Source: Ectocarpus siliculosus
Taxonomy: Eukaryota; Sar; Phaeophyceae; Ectocarpales; Ectocarpaceae
DNA: 64,000 nt
Assembly (NCBI GenBank): GCA_000310025.1
Contig: FN648619.1
Span: forward strand, 569,407-633,406
Direction: 5' to 3'
Below, in pieces: positions 47,448-60,881 of the stretch; positions within the stretch are counted from its first letter, which is position 1, and every line of letters starts with the position of its first letter. Made by a program: the position numbers and the translations under genes. The notes beneath the pieces are model-generated. The model was not told the DNA's origin, made no database searches, and saw only the letters and a list, made by a program, of their open reading frames with translations.

Positions 47448-50400
47448 TCAACCACCCTCATCGGTCAAGCGGACACACACCTCGATTAGACTGATCCATT
47501 CGTTGGAGAGGAGGGAGACCGACTCGAGCATCACGGTGTTGGCCTCGTTGGCAGTCACGCCCAGCGTGTTGAAGGTGGAATCGGCGTAGGACTCGTGCGT
47601 GTGGGTCAGCTCGCCGTTGACGTACACCTGTCGGACGAAGGTTGTATTCATGTGATGAAAGCACTTGCTTGAAGAGCCCATGGGGGCAACGCCGAAGGAA
47701 GTCGCTCAGGATGCGAACCGGAAAGCATCGGCACCATATTCCACTACCCCGTAGATTCACAGCCCGCCGTGATTGTGTATTATCACCACTCAAAGGCTAG
47801 GCGCGGTCAACATTTCGCGCTTTTCACCACGAGAAACTCAGTCCTCACAGTGGTAGAGCGCTGTGTGGAGGCTGAAGAATAACCACAACGGCTTGTTGAT
47901 TGGTCGCAACCGGGGCTCCGAAACGTTTCGGTGTCACGCTCACCTCCAGCGTTCGGACTCGCTCGTTGCCCTTCCAGAAGGCAACCTGGATGTCCACGAT
48001 GTTCTGGGGCTCGGCGAAGGAGAACTCGATCTGGCACGGCCCTTCGTCATCCAGGAGCTTGGCGGCGCACGACCACCTCGACTCGATCTCGGTGCTGATA
48101 CCGTCCCGGGCGTTGTTCGCCGCACAGCCGTTGCCGCCGGCCTCTCCGCACCCGACCTCGCCGCTGCTTCTGCCGGCGCGCACGTCGTGGGCGGTGGCCG
48201 ACACGCTTACCTCGGTCTTGGTACCCACCTCCACAGCGTCGTCGACCGTTGGAAGCGGCTCCGTCTGTTCCCAGGGAACGAACTCGTACTCTGTGTCGGG
48301 ATCGGACGATCTGCCGGTGGAGTCATCACCGTTGCCCATAGCGGTTTCTTCGCCGAAGCACGCCGCGCTCGGGTCTTTGCAGTCGAAGAAGGCGTCCTCG
48401 CCGCAGGTGTAGTCGTCGTCCCAGACGCTCTCGCACGTGCACGAACAGCAGTCGCCGCCGTCGTAGCCTGAGGAAGGGCAGACGGTGACAGTGCTGAAAA
48501 ATATCACGGGTGAGTTTGACCCCGAGCCAGGGAGACCGCAACACGTGACCATGTCTTGTTGCAGCAACGACGAGCGCTATCTCGAGAGGTGCATTCTTCC
48601 ATCACTGAGTTGGAGGGAGAAAAGGTTTTCTCTTTGCCACGCCATGAATGAGCCATGACATATTCCGGTTGTTCGTGTGACTCACCGCATGCTTCCTTGT
48701 TGTTGTTGCTGTCGCACCACCCGTCGCCTATCCCCGAGACGTAGCCGCAGTTGTCGAACATGTCCACTGTGATGTCGTCATCGTTTACGCAGGGCGCGTT
48801 GGGGTCGATGCAAGAAAACTGCATGCACTTGTAGTCGTCGTCGTCTCCCTTGTGACAGGCGGAGGAGTACACGCAAGCAGAAATGGTGTGGAAAATGAGG
48901 GACCGGCCGCTTTTAGCGCCAACTCTTGGGGACTTACGTGGAGTGGACGTGGGGGTAACAAGTCGAAAAGTTGAAGCATCGGAGGGGCTGTTTAGTTTCA
49001 GTACAGCTTCGACCCGACGTCGTCGGTTGAAGCCTTCGAGCCTACACACCCCGCAGGTTCCAAAGGGCAGCCATTTGAGTCGACAACACTAGAAATATAG
49101 ACTGCAGAAAGGCAGAGGAGATGAGCTTATCGAAAGGGACCCCAAGTGTGTTGCGCCTGGCATATGCAGTTCGCAGCAAATTACCACCGCAACGTGTCCC
49201 CAAATGGACGATATTGACGGTACGGGGAAGATCCAGCGGGAGGAGGCAGAGCAGAAAGACCTATCGAGAAGACAAAATAAATTGACCCTTGCCCGTTCGA
49301 GCGCCCCAAGTGCTGTAGTGTTTCGGGAGTCACGCTTGTTCACCTTGCACTCAGGTTCAGGGGGAAGGGTCCAGAGGGAACTGTCGAGGAAAAAAATAGG
49401 AAAAGATTTTTGCCCTTAGAGGGCCCACGTGCCGTGGTGAGTCACTGTCCTCACCTCGCACGTGCACTCGCAGCAGTCGCCGCCATCGTAGCCTGGCGAA
49501 TCGGGGCGGGAAGGAAAACGACAACGACGACGTCGACACGAGCGACAAACGAAGGGGCAACACGCGTCAGTGGTTAGGGCCACGCCTGAGATGACGACGT
49601 TACGAGCCATCGGACCAATTTCAACGAGGGCAGGTTAGCGGTTCGTCCCGGTTCGTCCTTTAATGTCAGAGCGTCTTTCACGCTAATGTTTCTGGCTTGC
49701 AACGATTCTGCAGCTATTATTGCGTGGAGGACGAGAGGGTAATAAACACCGTCCGATTAGCCTGTCGGCTGAGAGACCGTTCCGACGTGTCTCTTTTAGT
49801 GGAGGGTGTTATGTTCAGAGGCCGAAGACACCGCTAACAAGGAGAATTTTCGGCGAAACCCCTAGAATCCACTGTACACCATTATATTTTGTCACCACCC
49901 TCACGCCCTGGAATCTGGGGCACACGAGTGGGAGCAATAGGAGAGGGATAAACGTCGAGGTACATGTACGTGGTTTCTCCGTCGAGGGCAAGGCGTACGC
50001 CATTCTGCATGATGTGTGCGCGTTTGCGATGCGATGGAAAGCCTTGCTAGGACCTCTGGGACAATAGAACCAGAGTATCACGTGGTAATCTCGGATTTGA
50101 GACGCATCTAGATTTCGGAACGAAATCGAGAAGAGTCAGATATTCCAGAAAGGATGTTGGAAAATGACCCCACCTAGTTCAGTCCCCCTTTTCTCTCCCG
50201 AAATACGCCGGAGCTATAGAGGAGAAGGGATATATTCGAGAGTCGTAACATGCCGCCTCGCAACACGCGGCGCGCCACGGCGGCGGCTTCGGCGGCTGCT
50301 TCTCCTACAACGGCTTCCTCAGCGGCGGCGCCTTCTTCCTCAGCGGCTGCTGCCCCGGCGGCGGCTGCCGCGGCCCCAGCGGCTGCCAGCGCGCCGAATC

Positions 50401-51940
50401 CTACAAGGGCGTCGACTACTGCTGGTGCGTCCTCCCGTTCGGATTTAGCCTCAGCCCGTACGTCTACCATACTCTCAGCGAAGCGAAGGCGGCCTTTCAG
50501 CGTTCCAAAGGCGCCCCTTCTCTCGCATACCTCGATGATTCTTGGCGGAGCAACTTTCTGGCCACATATGGTCGGCCGGCGCGGGATCAGTGGTTGGCAG
50601 CCGGGGAAGCGACTCACGTCGCCATGCTGACTTCGCTCTTCTGCGGACAGTTCCTGTCACTCAAGAAGTGCGAGCTTCGACCCGTCAAAGCTCTACAATA
50701 CCTCGGCATCATCTGCGATTCGGAGACGATGACATTCCGGATCCCGCAAGAGAAGCTGGACAAGCTGCATGGCTTACTGCAGACAGCTCTGGCCGATGGG
50801 GGAGTGTCCTACCGGACGCTGCAGCGCGTTGCGGGTAAGTGCATGAGCATGACGGTGGCGATTCGGCCGGCGTCGCTTTGGACGCATGCCATGTTTGCCG
50901 TCCTTTCCGCGATGGACAAAACCAACCAGCGTCAGATCGATCTGACACGTGATGCTTACGCGGATCTACGGCAAGAATTCCAGAAGTGGCTGTCGCTGAC
51001 GGCTTCTTCACACGAAGGGCCGTGGCAGCGAGCGAGCCACCTCATCGTCAAAATCGACGGATCATCAGACGCGTCTTCCCTTGGCTGGGGTGGTGCTATT
51101 AACATTAAGGGAGCTCAATACCGCGCAGGTGGCGTGTTCCCCGACGATTGGCTACACAAACATATTAACAAGAAAGAGATGTTTGCGTTGTACCACTTGT
51201 TGCGCCTATTCTGTGCGCGCTTTCCGGCTTCCTTGCAGCGGGCGCACGTGCTCATCGACGTCGACAACACCGCGGTGTGTGGATCTTTCAACAGGGGGCG
51301 AGCGCGCGACCCAGAAACGCACGCACTTCTTGTTCGTTTGTTCGAGCTACAAGTCGAGTATGAGTTTATGCTGTCCCTCAAATGGGTCCCGTCGGCTGCC
51401 AATGTCGTCGCTGATGATATCTCTCGCCCTTCGCGTGAGGGCATCATCAGGCTCAACCCGGCGGCCTTTCAGGCTCTCTGGGCAGACATGGGGCCGTTTA
51501 CTATCGACCTCATGGCCTCCGACGCTTCGGCTCAACGTATCCCGGAGTCGGACGTTGTTCTGCCGTTTTTCTCGCGCTATGATTGCGAGGGTTCATCGGG
51601 TGTAGATGTTTTCGCCCAAGACGTGTCGTTGCGCCCAGGTTTTCTGGATCGAGCATTCGGTTATTGTTTCCCGCCGCCGGTGATGGCGGGCCACGTAGTG
51701 CAACACCTTGCGGAGTGCCACGCGCATGCGGTTATTGTTGTACCGGGTTTTAGGTCTTACTGGTTCCCTCGAGTGCAGCAGGCGGCAGTACGGTCTTTGC
51801 TGATTTCCCCGCCTAATGCGGGGGGATATTTCCAGTGGCCCTGCCCAGATGGGTCCCTGAAAGAGTGGAAGTACCCGAGGTGGTCCATGGTAGCTTACGA
51901 GGTTGATTTTGGTTCTTGTTCTTAGGTGGCCGCCGCTCTT

Positions 51941-51974
<34 letters not shown>

Positions 51975-54900
51975 CTTTGATTGACACCGGTACCTTGTAA
52001 TGCAGCATGCGACTCTCGTCCATCTTGCCCAGTTCCCTCCCTTTGGCTTGTGGATGGCTTGTGCTTCGTCTCACAGGTCCCCACCCTGCCTCCGGGCGGC
52101 TGTGTCCAGTTTGTCGCGTGTTCGTCGTGCCAGACGGACAAACGTGGGGACATTAACAAAGCTATTGTTGGTCCTGCGGTGTTCAGCCTGCCCGCGGGCG
52201 TCCGGTACCGCGTGACCCCCAAGCGGCTCGGGTGTTGATCGATTTCGACGCGCTGCGCGCTCGGGGTGATCAGGTCCTCTCGGCCGCGTCTAACCGTCGT
52301 GCTCAACAGCGTAAGTGCGCCGTAGCGGACGGGTTCGACGCTTTCATACTTTCGGCGACTCAACAACGTCGGGGTTGGAAGCAGGCGTCGGACCGAGACG
52401 TGTTTGACTATCTCTGCTTCTTGGACACACAAGGTAGTGGTACCAAGTGGGTGCACGACAGGGCATGCCCTGGTGTCGGTACGACTCACGGCCGCGATTG
52501 CCTTCCAAACTCGCCATGTGCTAAGCGGTATGCTGCCGCGTCCATGCAGAAAGGGATCGTGTCCAAGCTGAAGATGGCGATGCAAGAACAGTTGGGAAAA
52601 GACAGCAGCTGGGACCCTGCCACGCGCTCGGGCAACTCCTGTTGTAGTCCTCTCGTCGACTCCTACCTCGTCTTCACGGGGGAGGAACAAAAACGTGTGG
52701 GTGTCGCTGTCAACCAGGCAGAGGCTATGTTACCGCACGTCCTCATCGATCTGTTGAGGGACATGCGCTCTCGCGCGCAGACTGCGTCCTCTTTGGCGGA
52801 ACGTATTGAGCTCACCAGGGACGTCGCTTTGTTTTCGCTGGCGTTCGCCTCCATGCGGCGAGGCCATGATCTCTCCTTCACTATGGGATCGCAAGTTCTG
52901 CGGTTGCCCGCGGGGCAGGGTCTGATTTTCAACTTCCAATTCGGCAAGACCCTCCGCGACTCCGTTGATGCCGTGGTCGTGCGTCCGGACGTCGCTTGCC
53001 CGTCTATTTGTGCTGTAAGCAATGTTACGGCCTACATCAGTGCGGCGGAGGGTATTGGCTGGGATTTGTCCCAAGGACATCTGTTTCCTATCGTTCTGCT
53101 GGATGGAACTCGGGGCTGTGCTCCGCTTACGGCGGTTCAGATGACGGCTGCCCTACAAGGGCATCTGCGAGCGGCGGGACTGCCGCACCGCTACACTATG
53201 CATTCGTTCCGCGTTGGAGGTTCGGTAGCGCAGTCGCTTGACGGAACGGCGATGGACGCTATCATGAAAATTGCCGGGTGGCGTACGGAGAGTGTAGCGA
53301 AGCGATATGTTGGCGCCACTACTAGTGTGGGGGCAACGGGTTCCAAGAGGATCCGGAGCGAGCTGTACGCAGACTCAAACGTGTTGCCGTTGTCGGCTGA
53401 CTTCACATGCGATTTCTCTGCGTGTGCTCGCCGCGAAAAATAAGAAAGTTTGGGTGGGCGAGACCTAGCTTAGAGGCGTGAGTGGTCAATAAATAAGATG
53501 TGACAGATCGGAAAATTAACAAGAAAGTAATGGGCGGGACCACAGACCGGCGCAGGAGGCCTCACCCAACCAAATCCAATACTTACATTGAATGATCTGG
53601 GTAAGGGATAAGAATACAACAGTAATCTCGGATTTGAGACGCATCTAGATTTCGGAACGAAATCGAGAAGAGTCAGATATTCCAGAAAGGATGTTGGAAA
53701 ATGATCCCACCTAGTTCAGTCCCCCTTTTCTCTCCCGAAATACGCCGGAGCAGAGAAGAAGGGGTATATTTGAGACCATCCCACCCGCCCTACACAATGC
53801 TTACTATATTCATGAACTTGCTGATCATTCAAACACTTTGGGCCTGGGTACACCCAGCCCAAAGGGTTACTTGTGGCGAGGCCCTCCTGACAGGCGCAGG
53901 AGGCCTCACCCAACCAAATCCAATACTTACATTGAATGATCTGGGTAAGGGATAAGAATACAACAGTATTTTGGACAGGAAAGGGAAACCTACCGCACTC
54001 CTCGGTGTTGTTGTTTTCATCGCAGTATCCGTTTCCTATGCCCAACACGTAGCCGCAGTTCTCGAACATGTCGACGGTGATGTCGTCGTCGTTAACGCAG
54101 GCTGCGTCCGGATCGATGCAGGCGAAGCTGTAGCAAGCGTAGTCATCGTCAAGCGGGCTCTGGTACGTACGGGAGGCGAATACGGCGGGAGGTATCCATA
54201 TTCAGAGCGTGAGGAGGGAGGAGCAGCGAGGTAGGGGGCGGGGGAGACACACACCTACCCAGAAAATGCCTCCGATCCCAACAAGCTCGGTTCGGCTGCA
54301 AGCAACTATCTTCGTTCAGCACCCACTCTGCAGACCCGGTGTTGACTCAGACTCAAGGGTGGATGTGATACCGCATCAGCCCTTGGGGGGGGAAGGGAAA
54401 CATGGCTGCTTCGATGGAGGGGGGCACTCTCCGAGAGTTCGGTCGGAACTTTTCGGGCGAAGAAAACGGGAGCAGCGAAATCAAGCCGCGTCTACGAACG
54501 AGGGCTCCTCACTACTACGGAACAGAGAATCTACCGCTCGTGGGTGGTCCGCACCTGACAGGTGCAAGAGCAGCAGTCCCCGCCGTCGTAGGCTGCGGCA
54601 ATTCGAGGAAAGGAACGTGGACGGGCAGAGAGAGAGAGAGGGGCAACAGGGGAGGGGTTAGTTGTTTTCGTGTGGGATAGAGTCATCAAACACTACGCGG
54701 CGTTTCCGGCGGCCTGGGCAGCATGCCGCGACGACCGGCAGAAAAGTGCGTGTGAGCGCGGCAACGGTGAAGGATTCCCCGCCAAAAACGACACCGTAAT
54801 ACCGTAAGAGGCGGAGAGATGGCACCCCCCCCCTAGACCAATATCCAAAGCTCGATTGCTCCACAAACAAGCTAGTGCCAACACCAACAATATTGGTTTC

Positions 54901-57900
54901 GGAAACATCTCCTCGAGGGCTTTCCGTAGACATATTGGGCTCTTTTCTCACCCTCTTGGTTGTGGAGCAATAGAGCGTTGAAAGTCGGTCTAGGCGGGGG
55001 GTGTCATCTCTCCGCCTCGTACGGTACATAAACAGTTGCACCCTTGTTCTTGTGGTCTTGCCCCAAGAGCTCTCAAGACTGAGCACGTAAAGAGTAAAGC
55101 TTCGGCCTTTGTGCTGAAGGTCGGCATCGAAAAAGAGTTGAGTACCACTGCATAAGAAGCAGCTGATTCCGGGTCTCCGGAGATGTCTACCGTCGGCTGC
55201 AGCACCATCTCGAAGGCATCCCTGCCCTGCTCCACCTTTCCAAGAAGAGTCGCATGTACTCACTTTACAGCACGGGAAAACGAAAATTCTCGGGCCAAGA
55301 AGACCGAAGTGCAATGGTGGTCGCGATATACCGCAGTGAAGTGACAAGCAAATATCACCGCGGAATTATCGTGACACCGCACTATTGGGTGTTGGGGAAT
55401 ATATAGCTTACAGTATGGTAGCCAAGTCCCGTGACAAGCGATGTTTACCGCGGTGTATCGGACCCGCACGACTCGGGACCGCGGTACGGTGTATCGGGCC
55501 TACGACTGTAGAACGTATGTGTACCGCATTCTGGCGTGTTGTTCTCTTCGCTGCAGTAACCGTCGCCGATGCCTGGCGCCCAGTCGCAGTTCTCGAGCAT
55601 GTCCACCGTAACGCTGTCGTCGTCCACACAGGGAGCGCTCGGGTCGATGCAGGCGAAGTTCGAGCGGCAAGCGTAATCGTCGTCCTCTAGGCTCTGGTAG
55701 GTCAGCGCGCGCACGGGAAACAAACACGAAAAAATCAAACGCTGCACTAGCTCAGCAAGGGGTTCCCTCTCTCTCTCCCCCTCATAAAAAAAAAATCCTT
55801 TGCGGCAGTAGCTCAGCAAGGGGGGAGGGGAGGGAGAGGGGAGGGAGACAACTAACCTAGCAAAGCCACGCTACAGCAGAACAAACCCTTGCATGCGGAA
55901 CGTGCCGTGAACTGCGCCTCGTGCACGCCCGAAATCGTAGAAACAAGCGGTAGAGACGTGTGGCTTCGAAGGCGGGCAAAAACTGTCGACAATAAATACA
56001 GCTAGGATGGAGAGGGAAAACAACTAGGGTCCGCGTACCTCGCAGGTGCACTCGCAGCAGTCGCCGCCATCGTACGCTGAAATAAAAAAGGGCGGGGAAA
56101 CGGCGAGAGGGGAATGTAGGGGGTAAGGGGGGTGAACAGAAAGTGGCGGATGAGCCGGATCCCTCGGGAAATATGTTGAATCAGGCTGAGCTCGACAGGA
56201 AAACAACCAACATAATCGGGAGAGAGGACAGGTAATGTATTTGGCGACATCCATTCAACGATAAGCCGTTCGCACACTGCCTCCGGCGCAACCTGATAGA
56301 ATAACAGTTGGCTTGAACAAAGAGAGAAGCATAGTTAGATCTGCGAGAGAAGTTTGGTGTTTCTTCAGCAGTAGCGCTAGGCTTCGTCTTGGGGTCACTG
56401 GAGCAGGAAACAGACATAGGGTGGGAAGTTAGCAAGGCGAACGCATTTTGGAACTCCCAGTGCTAGATCTCTTGTATCAGGGGACAGGTCCACCGCACTT
56501 GCAACGGGGCTTGAAAGAAACGCGATTTGCTGCATCAACGACGGAAATGATTGCCGGCTCATCGTTCGATGGATGTCGAGAGACATGCTGAGAGACGGGG
56601 ACGGTTTGTTGCGTCTTCATCAAGCAAAGAGGGGCCACCGGACGCCCGTTCGGGGGTCATCGGCAAAGAAAGAACAGCGTTTGCTTCATCACTACCGCAG
56701 AAGAGTGTCGCTGCCAATTCGTTCTGCTGGCTACTGATGCTCCTGCTCCAACGGGTGGTGGGTGAAGAAGCTAGAACTGCAAGACTTACCGCACTCCTCG
56801 ATGTTGTTGTCTTCGTCGCACCAGCCGTTGCCAAAGCTACCCGGGTACTTGCAGCTCTCGACCATGTCCACGGTGAAGGAGTCTTCATCGACGCAGGGTG
56901 CTTCAGGGTCGATGCAGGCGAACCCACTCCACCTGCCGCACTCCTGGTTCGGCTGGTCCTGAAAGGCACGTGATTTCGCGGCACACCCAACACGCCCCGG
57001 AGCGAGTTGTAAGAGATAGAGCAAACATAGCGGGCGGCAAGAAGCGTGGAGTGATCGTCACATTGATCTCATAGCCCATTGCACCCCTGCGCGCTACACT
57101 GGGACGGATTGAGGACAGGGACAAAACTTATAGCATTTTCAAGAGACTTTAGCAAGGGACCGTACCGAGCAAGATAGCCCACGGGCAATTACACCAATGC
57201 TATAACCCATACGAGGTCCATGCTCTTTCAGAGTTTCGCTTAGAATGTGTAAAAGCGGGCAACAATCAACGCGCTTACCTCGCACGTGCACTCGCAGCAG
57301 TCGCCACCGTCATAAGCTGGGGAAGTTCAGGGGGGGAGCACGTGCAAAACATGCGGCGGTGGAGAAAAGTGAAAGTACGCAGCACAGAAGAGCACAACCT
57401 CTCTGTTATTTCGACAGCAAGAAGAGTGTTCGACGCACAGCCTGCATGCCGACGGTTGAGTTCGGACTGCGCCATTTTATCCCTACCTTGCGCACCGTTC
57501 TTTTTGCTCCTTCTCGGCAAAAAATCAACAAACGGAGCACAACCGTAAGCGTCGGTATGGCCGAGGCCACGAGAGGAGATCAAGGTCGCAGTACATATGC
57601 AACCCGTCGACTTGCTCCCCTTCCACCACATACTCCTCCCCCGCGCCAATGAGCTTGGTTCCGTGCGGGTAGCAAGGGCTAACAACGTCGCCAAGTTGCG
57701 GTACTCCTGTCTACCAGCGATGACGAAGACGCCACGTACCGCAAGCTTCGTTGTTGTTGTCCATGTCACAGAAGCCGTTGCCCACAGCGACGCTGTCGCA
57801 GTTCTCGACAATGTCGAGGGTGATGTCGTCGTCGTTGACACAGGGAGCGTTGGGGTCGATGCAGGCGAAGCCGTTGCCGCAGCCGTTCTGGAAGTAGTCG

Positions 57901-60828
57901 TCAGTCCCGTCGTCTGTGTCCAGAGGCTAGGGGGGGGGGGGGGAGGGGGGTTCGAGAGAACACACGGGGGTGTGACGGTTTATCATAGAGTGGTTTTTCA
58001 CAACCAGGAGGGTACCACTGCCGAACAGGTGGTGTTGGGAGCATCTCGTCGAGGGCTTTCCTGAGAGGTATCGGTTGGTGTTCGCACCCTCCTGGCTGTG
58101 GAGCAACCAAGCTCTGCAAAACGCTGACACCTCCATCCGTTCTCTCGCATCCTTACGGTACTCATGTTTCGCGTGACTAAGCGGTTAGGTTGTTGACCAC
58201 CCGTCTTCTAGCATTGCCCCCGCAGTACCGATCACCGATGGCCAATCGTCCCTTCCTCCTTTTCCAAAGGTTGCTCCAAAAATACTCCCCCTAGCCTATC
58301 CATCCTACGAATATCACTTCCCGCCTGGGGGGGGGCGACGAATCGACGACAAGCGTTACATTCGTGGGCGAAACAATATCACCACGAAACGGATGAATAG
58401 GTCATCATCTGGGAGGGATCCAGCAGCGGCTAGGGCAATGTGTGGTGTGAAGACGGGCGTCAAGACAACGGCTGCGACCATCCCAGGGCAGAAAGTGAGA
58501 GAATCAAGAGAAGGGAGAAGACCCACACCTCAGCAAAGTGACAAGACCACGGGGACCGAGAACAGAGAAGGAAGACACGTACCCAAGAAAACACGCCACT
58601 CCAGCCGCTTTGGGAAAACACGCCACCAGAGCCGCTTGGGGAAACGTACCCAAGAAAACACGCCACCCGAGCCGCTTTGGGACAACACGCCACCAGAGCC
58701 GCTTTGGGAAACTACGGATTCGAATCGCCCTTCGTTCGCATGCGCACCTCACAAGCAAAAATCGTTGGCAGCAACGGCAAGTAACCCCTTGTGGCGAACT
58801 CAGAGAGCCTATTGCGGTCGGGGCAGTGGGGACGAAGAGATTTGCAGAGAGGACACGACAACCTGACCCTCCTGTGGGCCATGGGTGAGTCAGAGGTTCC
58901 TTACCTGGCAAGTGCACTCGCAGCAGTCGCCGCCGTCGTAGCCTGGGGAACAAAGGCGGGGCAGGAGGAACGGAAAGGGGGGAGAAAAAGGTTCACAGGA
59001 GAACGGAAGTACTAAAACACACGGCGGAATGACACCAGAATAGAGTCCAACCTAGGACAAGCAACTAGGCATGCTCTCTAATATGCCGGCATGTGGACGG
59101 GCAGCCAGCCGCGTGGGTTTCCGCCCCAAGTGCATACCCCAATCGCAAGCTCACCACAGCCTTCGTTGTTGTTCTCCTCGTCACACCATCCATTGCCCAC
59201 AGAACCCACGTACCTGGGTACGGGTTAGTGGAATCAAAGGGCGAGCGAGCGTGTTTTTGTCAAGGCAGGGAAGAGCCGGGGGTCCACGGCAGACCCGGCA
59301 CGAAGACGTAAGGATAAGGCAGTGGCGGTGCACGCGAAACACCACCATGAGGCCACCCAAAACGCACGACGACGACGCTATTGGCGGTATCGACTACAGG
59401 GACCAATCGACAGGATGGCAAATCATCACGCGATTCTGGTACGTAACTGGCGGGGAAATAATGAGGAATGTCGCGAAATTTCAGGGCGACTCGCGGGTCA
59501 TCGCACACCTCCGTTCGATTGGTCCGTACGTACGTGAGAAATCGTGAGACCCGCCGAACGGCCAACGGAAGCACGAGCTCTCGGCGAGACATTTCCAGGT
59601 CGGTTTAGTTATCCTATTGGTCGTAGCGTAAATTCCCCCTGGCTGTGGTGCCGTTTGTGCGCCTACACGTCACAGTATACGGGAAACGCTCGGAACCAAA
59701 TATTGGGCTGCACCAGCAAGGACACGTGCAACAGATCCAAAAGGTTCGAAACACAATAGCGTCGACGCACCCGCAGTTCTCGACCATGTCGACAGTAACG
59801 TCGTCGTCGTCAACACACGGCGCCGAGGGGTCGATGCACGCGCTGTTTGCCGCGCAAGAGTAGTCGTCATCCCAAGCGTTCTGGAACACGCACGAGCAGC
59901 AACAGCAGAGCACAATGTAGTTCAGCATTGAAGGAGGCGGGCTGGAGGGGGGGGGGCAGGGAGATCAAGGCAACAAGAGGGAAGCCAAGCAGGACTATCG
60001 TGGGCCAGTAGTCTGCCGGTTCCATGAGCGTGCTGAGCAATAGGCAAGAAGGAACGTGCGTATCCAGAGCGGCAATCATGAGGGTTCATCTACAATACCT
60101 GGACTCCGAGGACAATGCGCCCAGAGCCGATGCTAACGTCAACACAACATATAGAGCAGCAACACAATCCGTGAATACGGTCGCTTTTCTCGTGACCCCG
60201 CGAAAATCCGTGCTATTCCTGTGCTTCACCTGACAAGGTGCGAAGACAGAAACGCACGAGATTTCGTGGGTCAAAACATTCTGCAGACGAGAATCGGGCA
60301 ATTAGCGCAGGGAGAGATGGGGATAGCTACTGCTGTATCCGGAATCATGCACTGTGTCTAGAAGCCTCGCGTGCCTCCCGATTTGCTTACCACACACGTG
60401 CACTCGCAGCAATCGCCGCCGTCGTAGCCTGGGGCAAGGCGGCGCGGCAAGCATCACGAAACGAACAGGGCAACATTAGCTGTGCACATATCCGAAACGA
60501 CTGGGTACTGAACAGGGTTGATGATTTCACGCTACAATCCGTGCCGTGTCTCGGCCCAGCACCTCTTAACGTGCATATTGGTCCAACTATAATGGACGCA
60601 TGTTGTAGGCACAGGCGAAGGGAGTGCGGAAAGTCTTACAGGATCGCCGAACCGCAGTTGATGCCTATCGAGCGACTACGCGGTTTGAAACATGACGCGA
60701 ATACTGAAGGCATGTAATTTGTTCTGCAGGCGTGCAAAGGTTAAAGAGAAAAGGGCAACGAGAGAGAGAGAGAGAGAGAGAGAGAGGCACAGACAGACAC
60801 AGAGAAAGACAGACAGACAGACAGACAC

Positions 60829-60881
<53 letters not shown>

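Larger units (their letters stand above)
50085..53968 (+). mobile_element. YR retrotransposon with split direct repeats (Ngaro/PAT-like)
   Basis: The element lies in the LNR-gene intron between exons 53994-54159 and 49455-49492, on the opposite strand to the gene. Its ends are split direct repeats: A1 at 50085-50232 and A2 at 53622-53775 are nearly identical, as are B1 at 53545-53624 and B2 at 53889-53968, in the order A1, ORFs, B1, A2, B2. This arrangement is known from PAT and Ngaro elements; classical DIRS1 has inverted ends. It encodes a truncated reverse transcriptase, RNase H and a tyrosine recombinase, with no DDE integrase and no LTRs. No target-site duplication is apparent, as expected for recombinase-driven insertion. 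Confidence 0.88.

Noticed and set aside
48210-48220. Internal GTAAGC as the donor ending the last LNR exon
   Set aside because: Reading through gives the start of the F5/8C domain in frame, and the later donor at 47943 joins it correctly to the final exon.
47863-48471. Plus-strand ORFs over 170 codons opposite the end of the LNR gene
   Set aside because: The minus strand has a recognisable F5/8C domain with matching splice sites; the plus-strand frames are shadows favoured by GC-rich codons.
51593-52690. 365-codon minus-strand ORF containing a Phe run
   Set aside because: It is antisense to the RNase H and recombinase frames and crosses the A30 run, which gives the Phe run.
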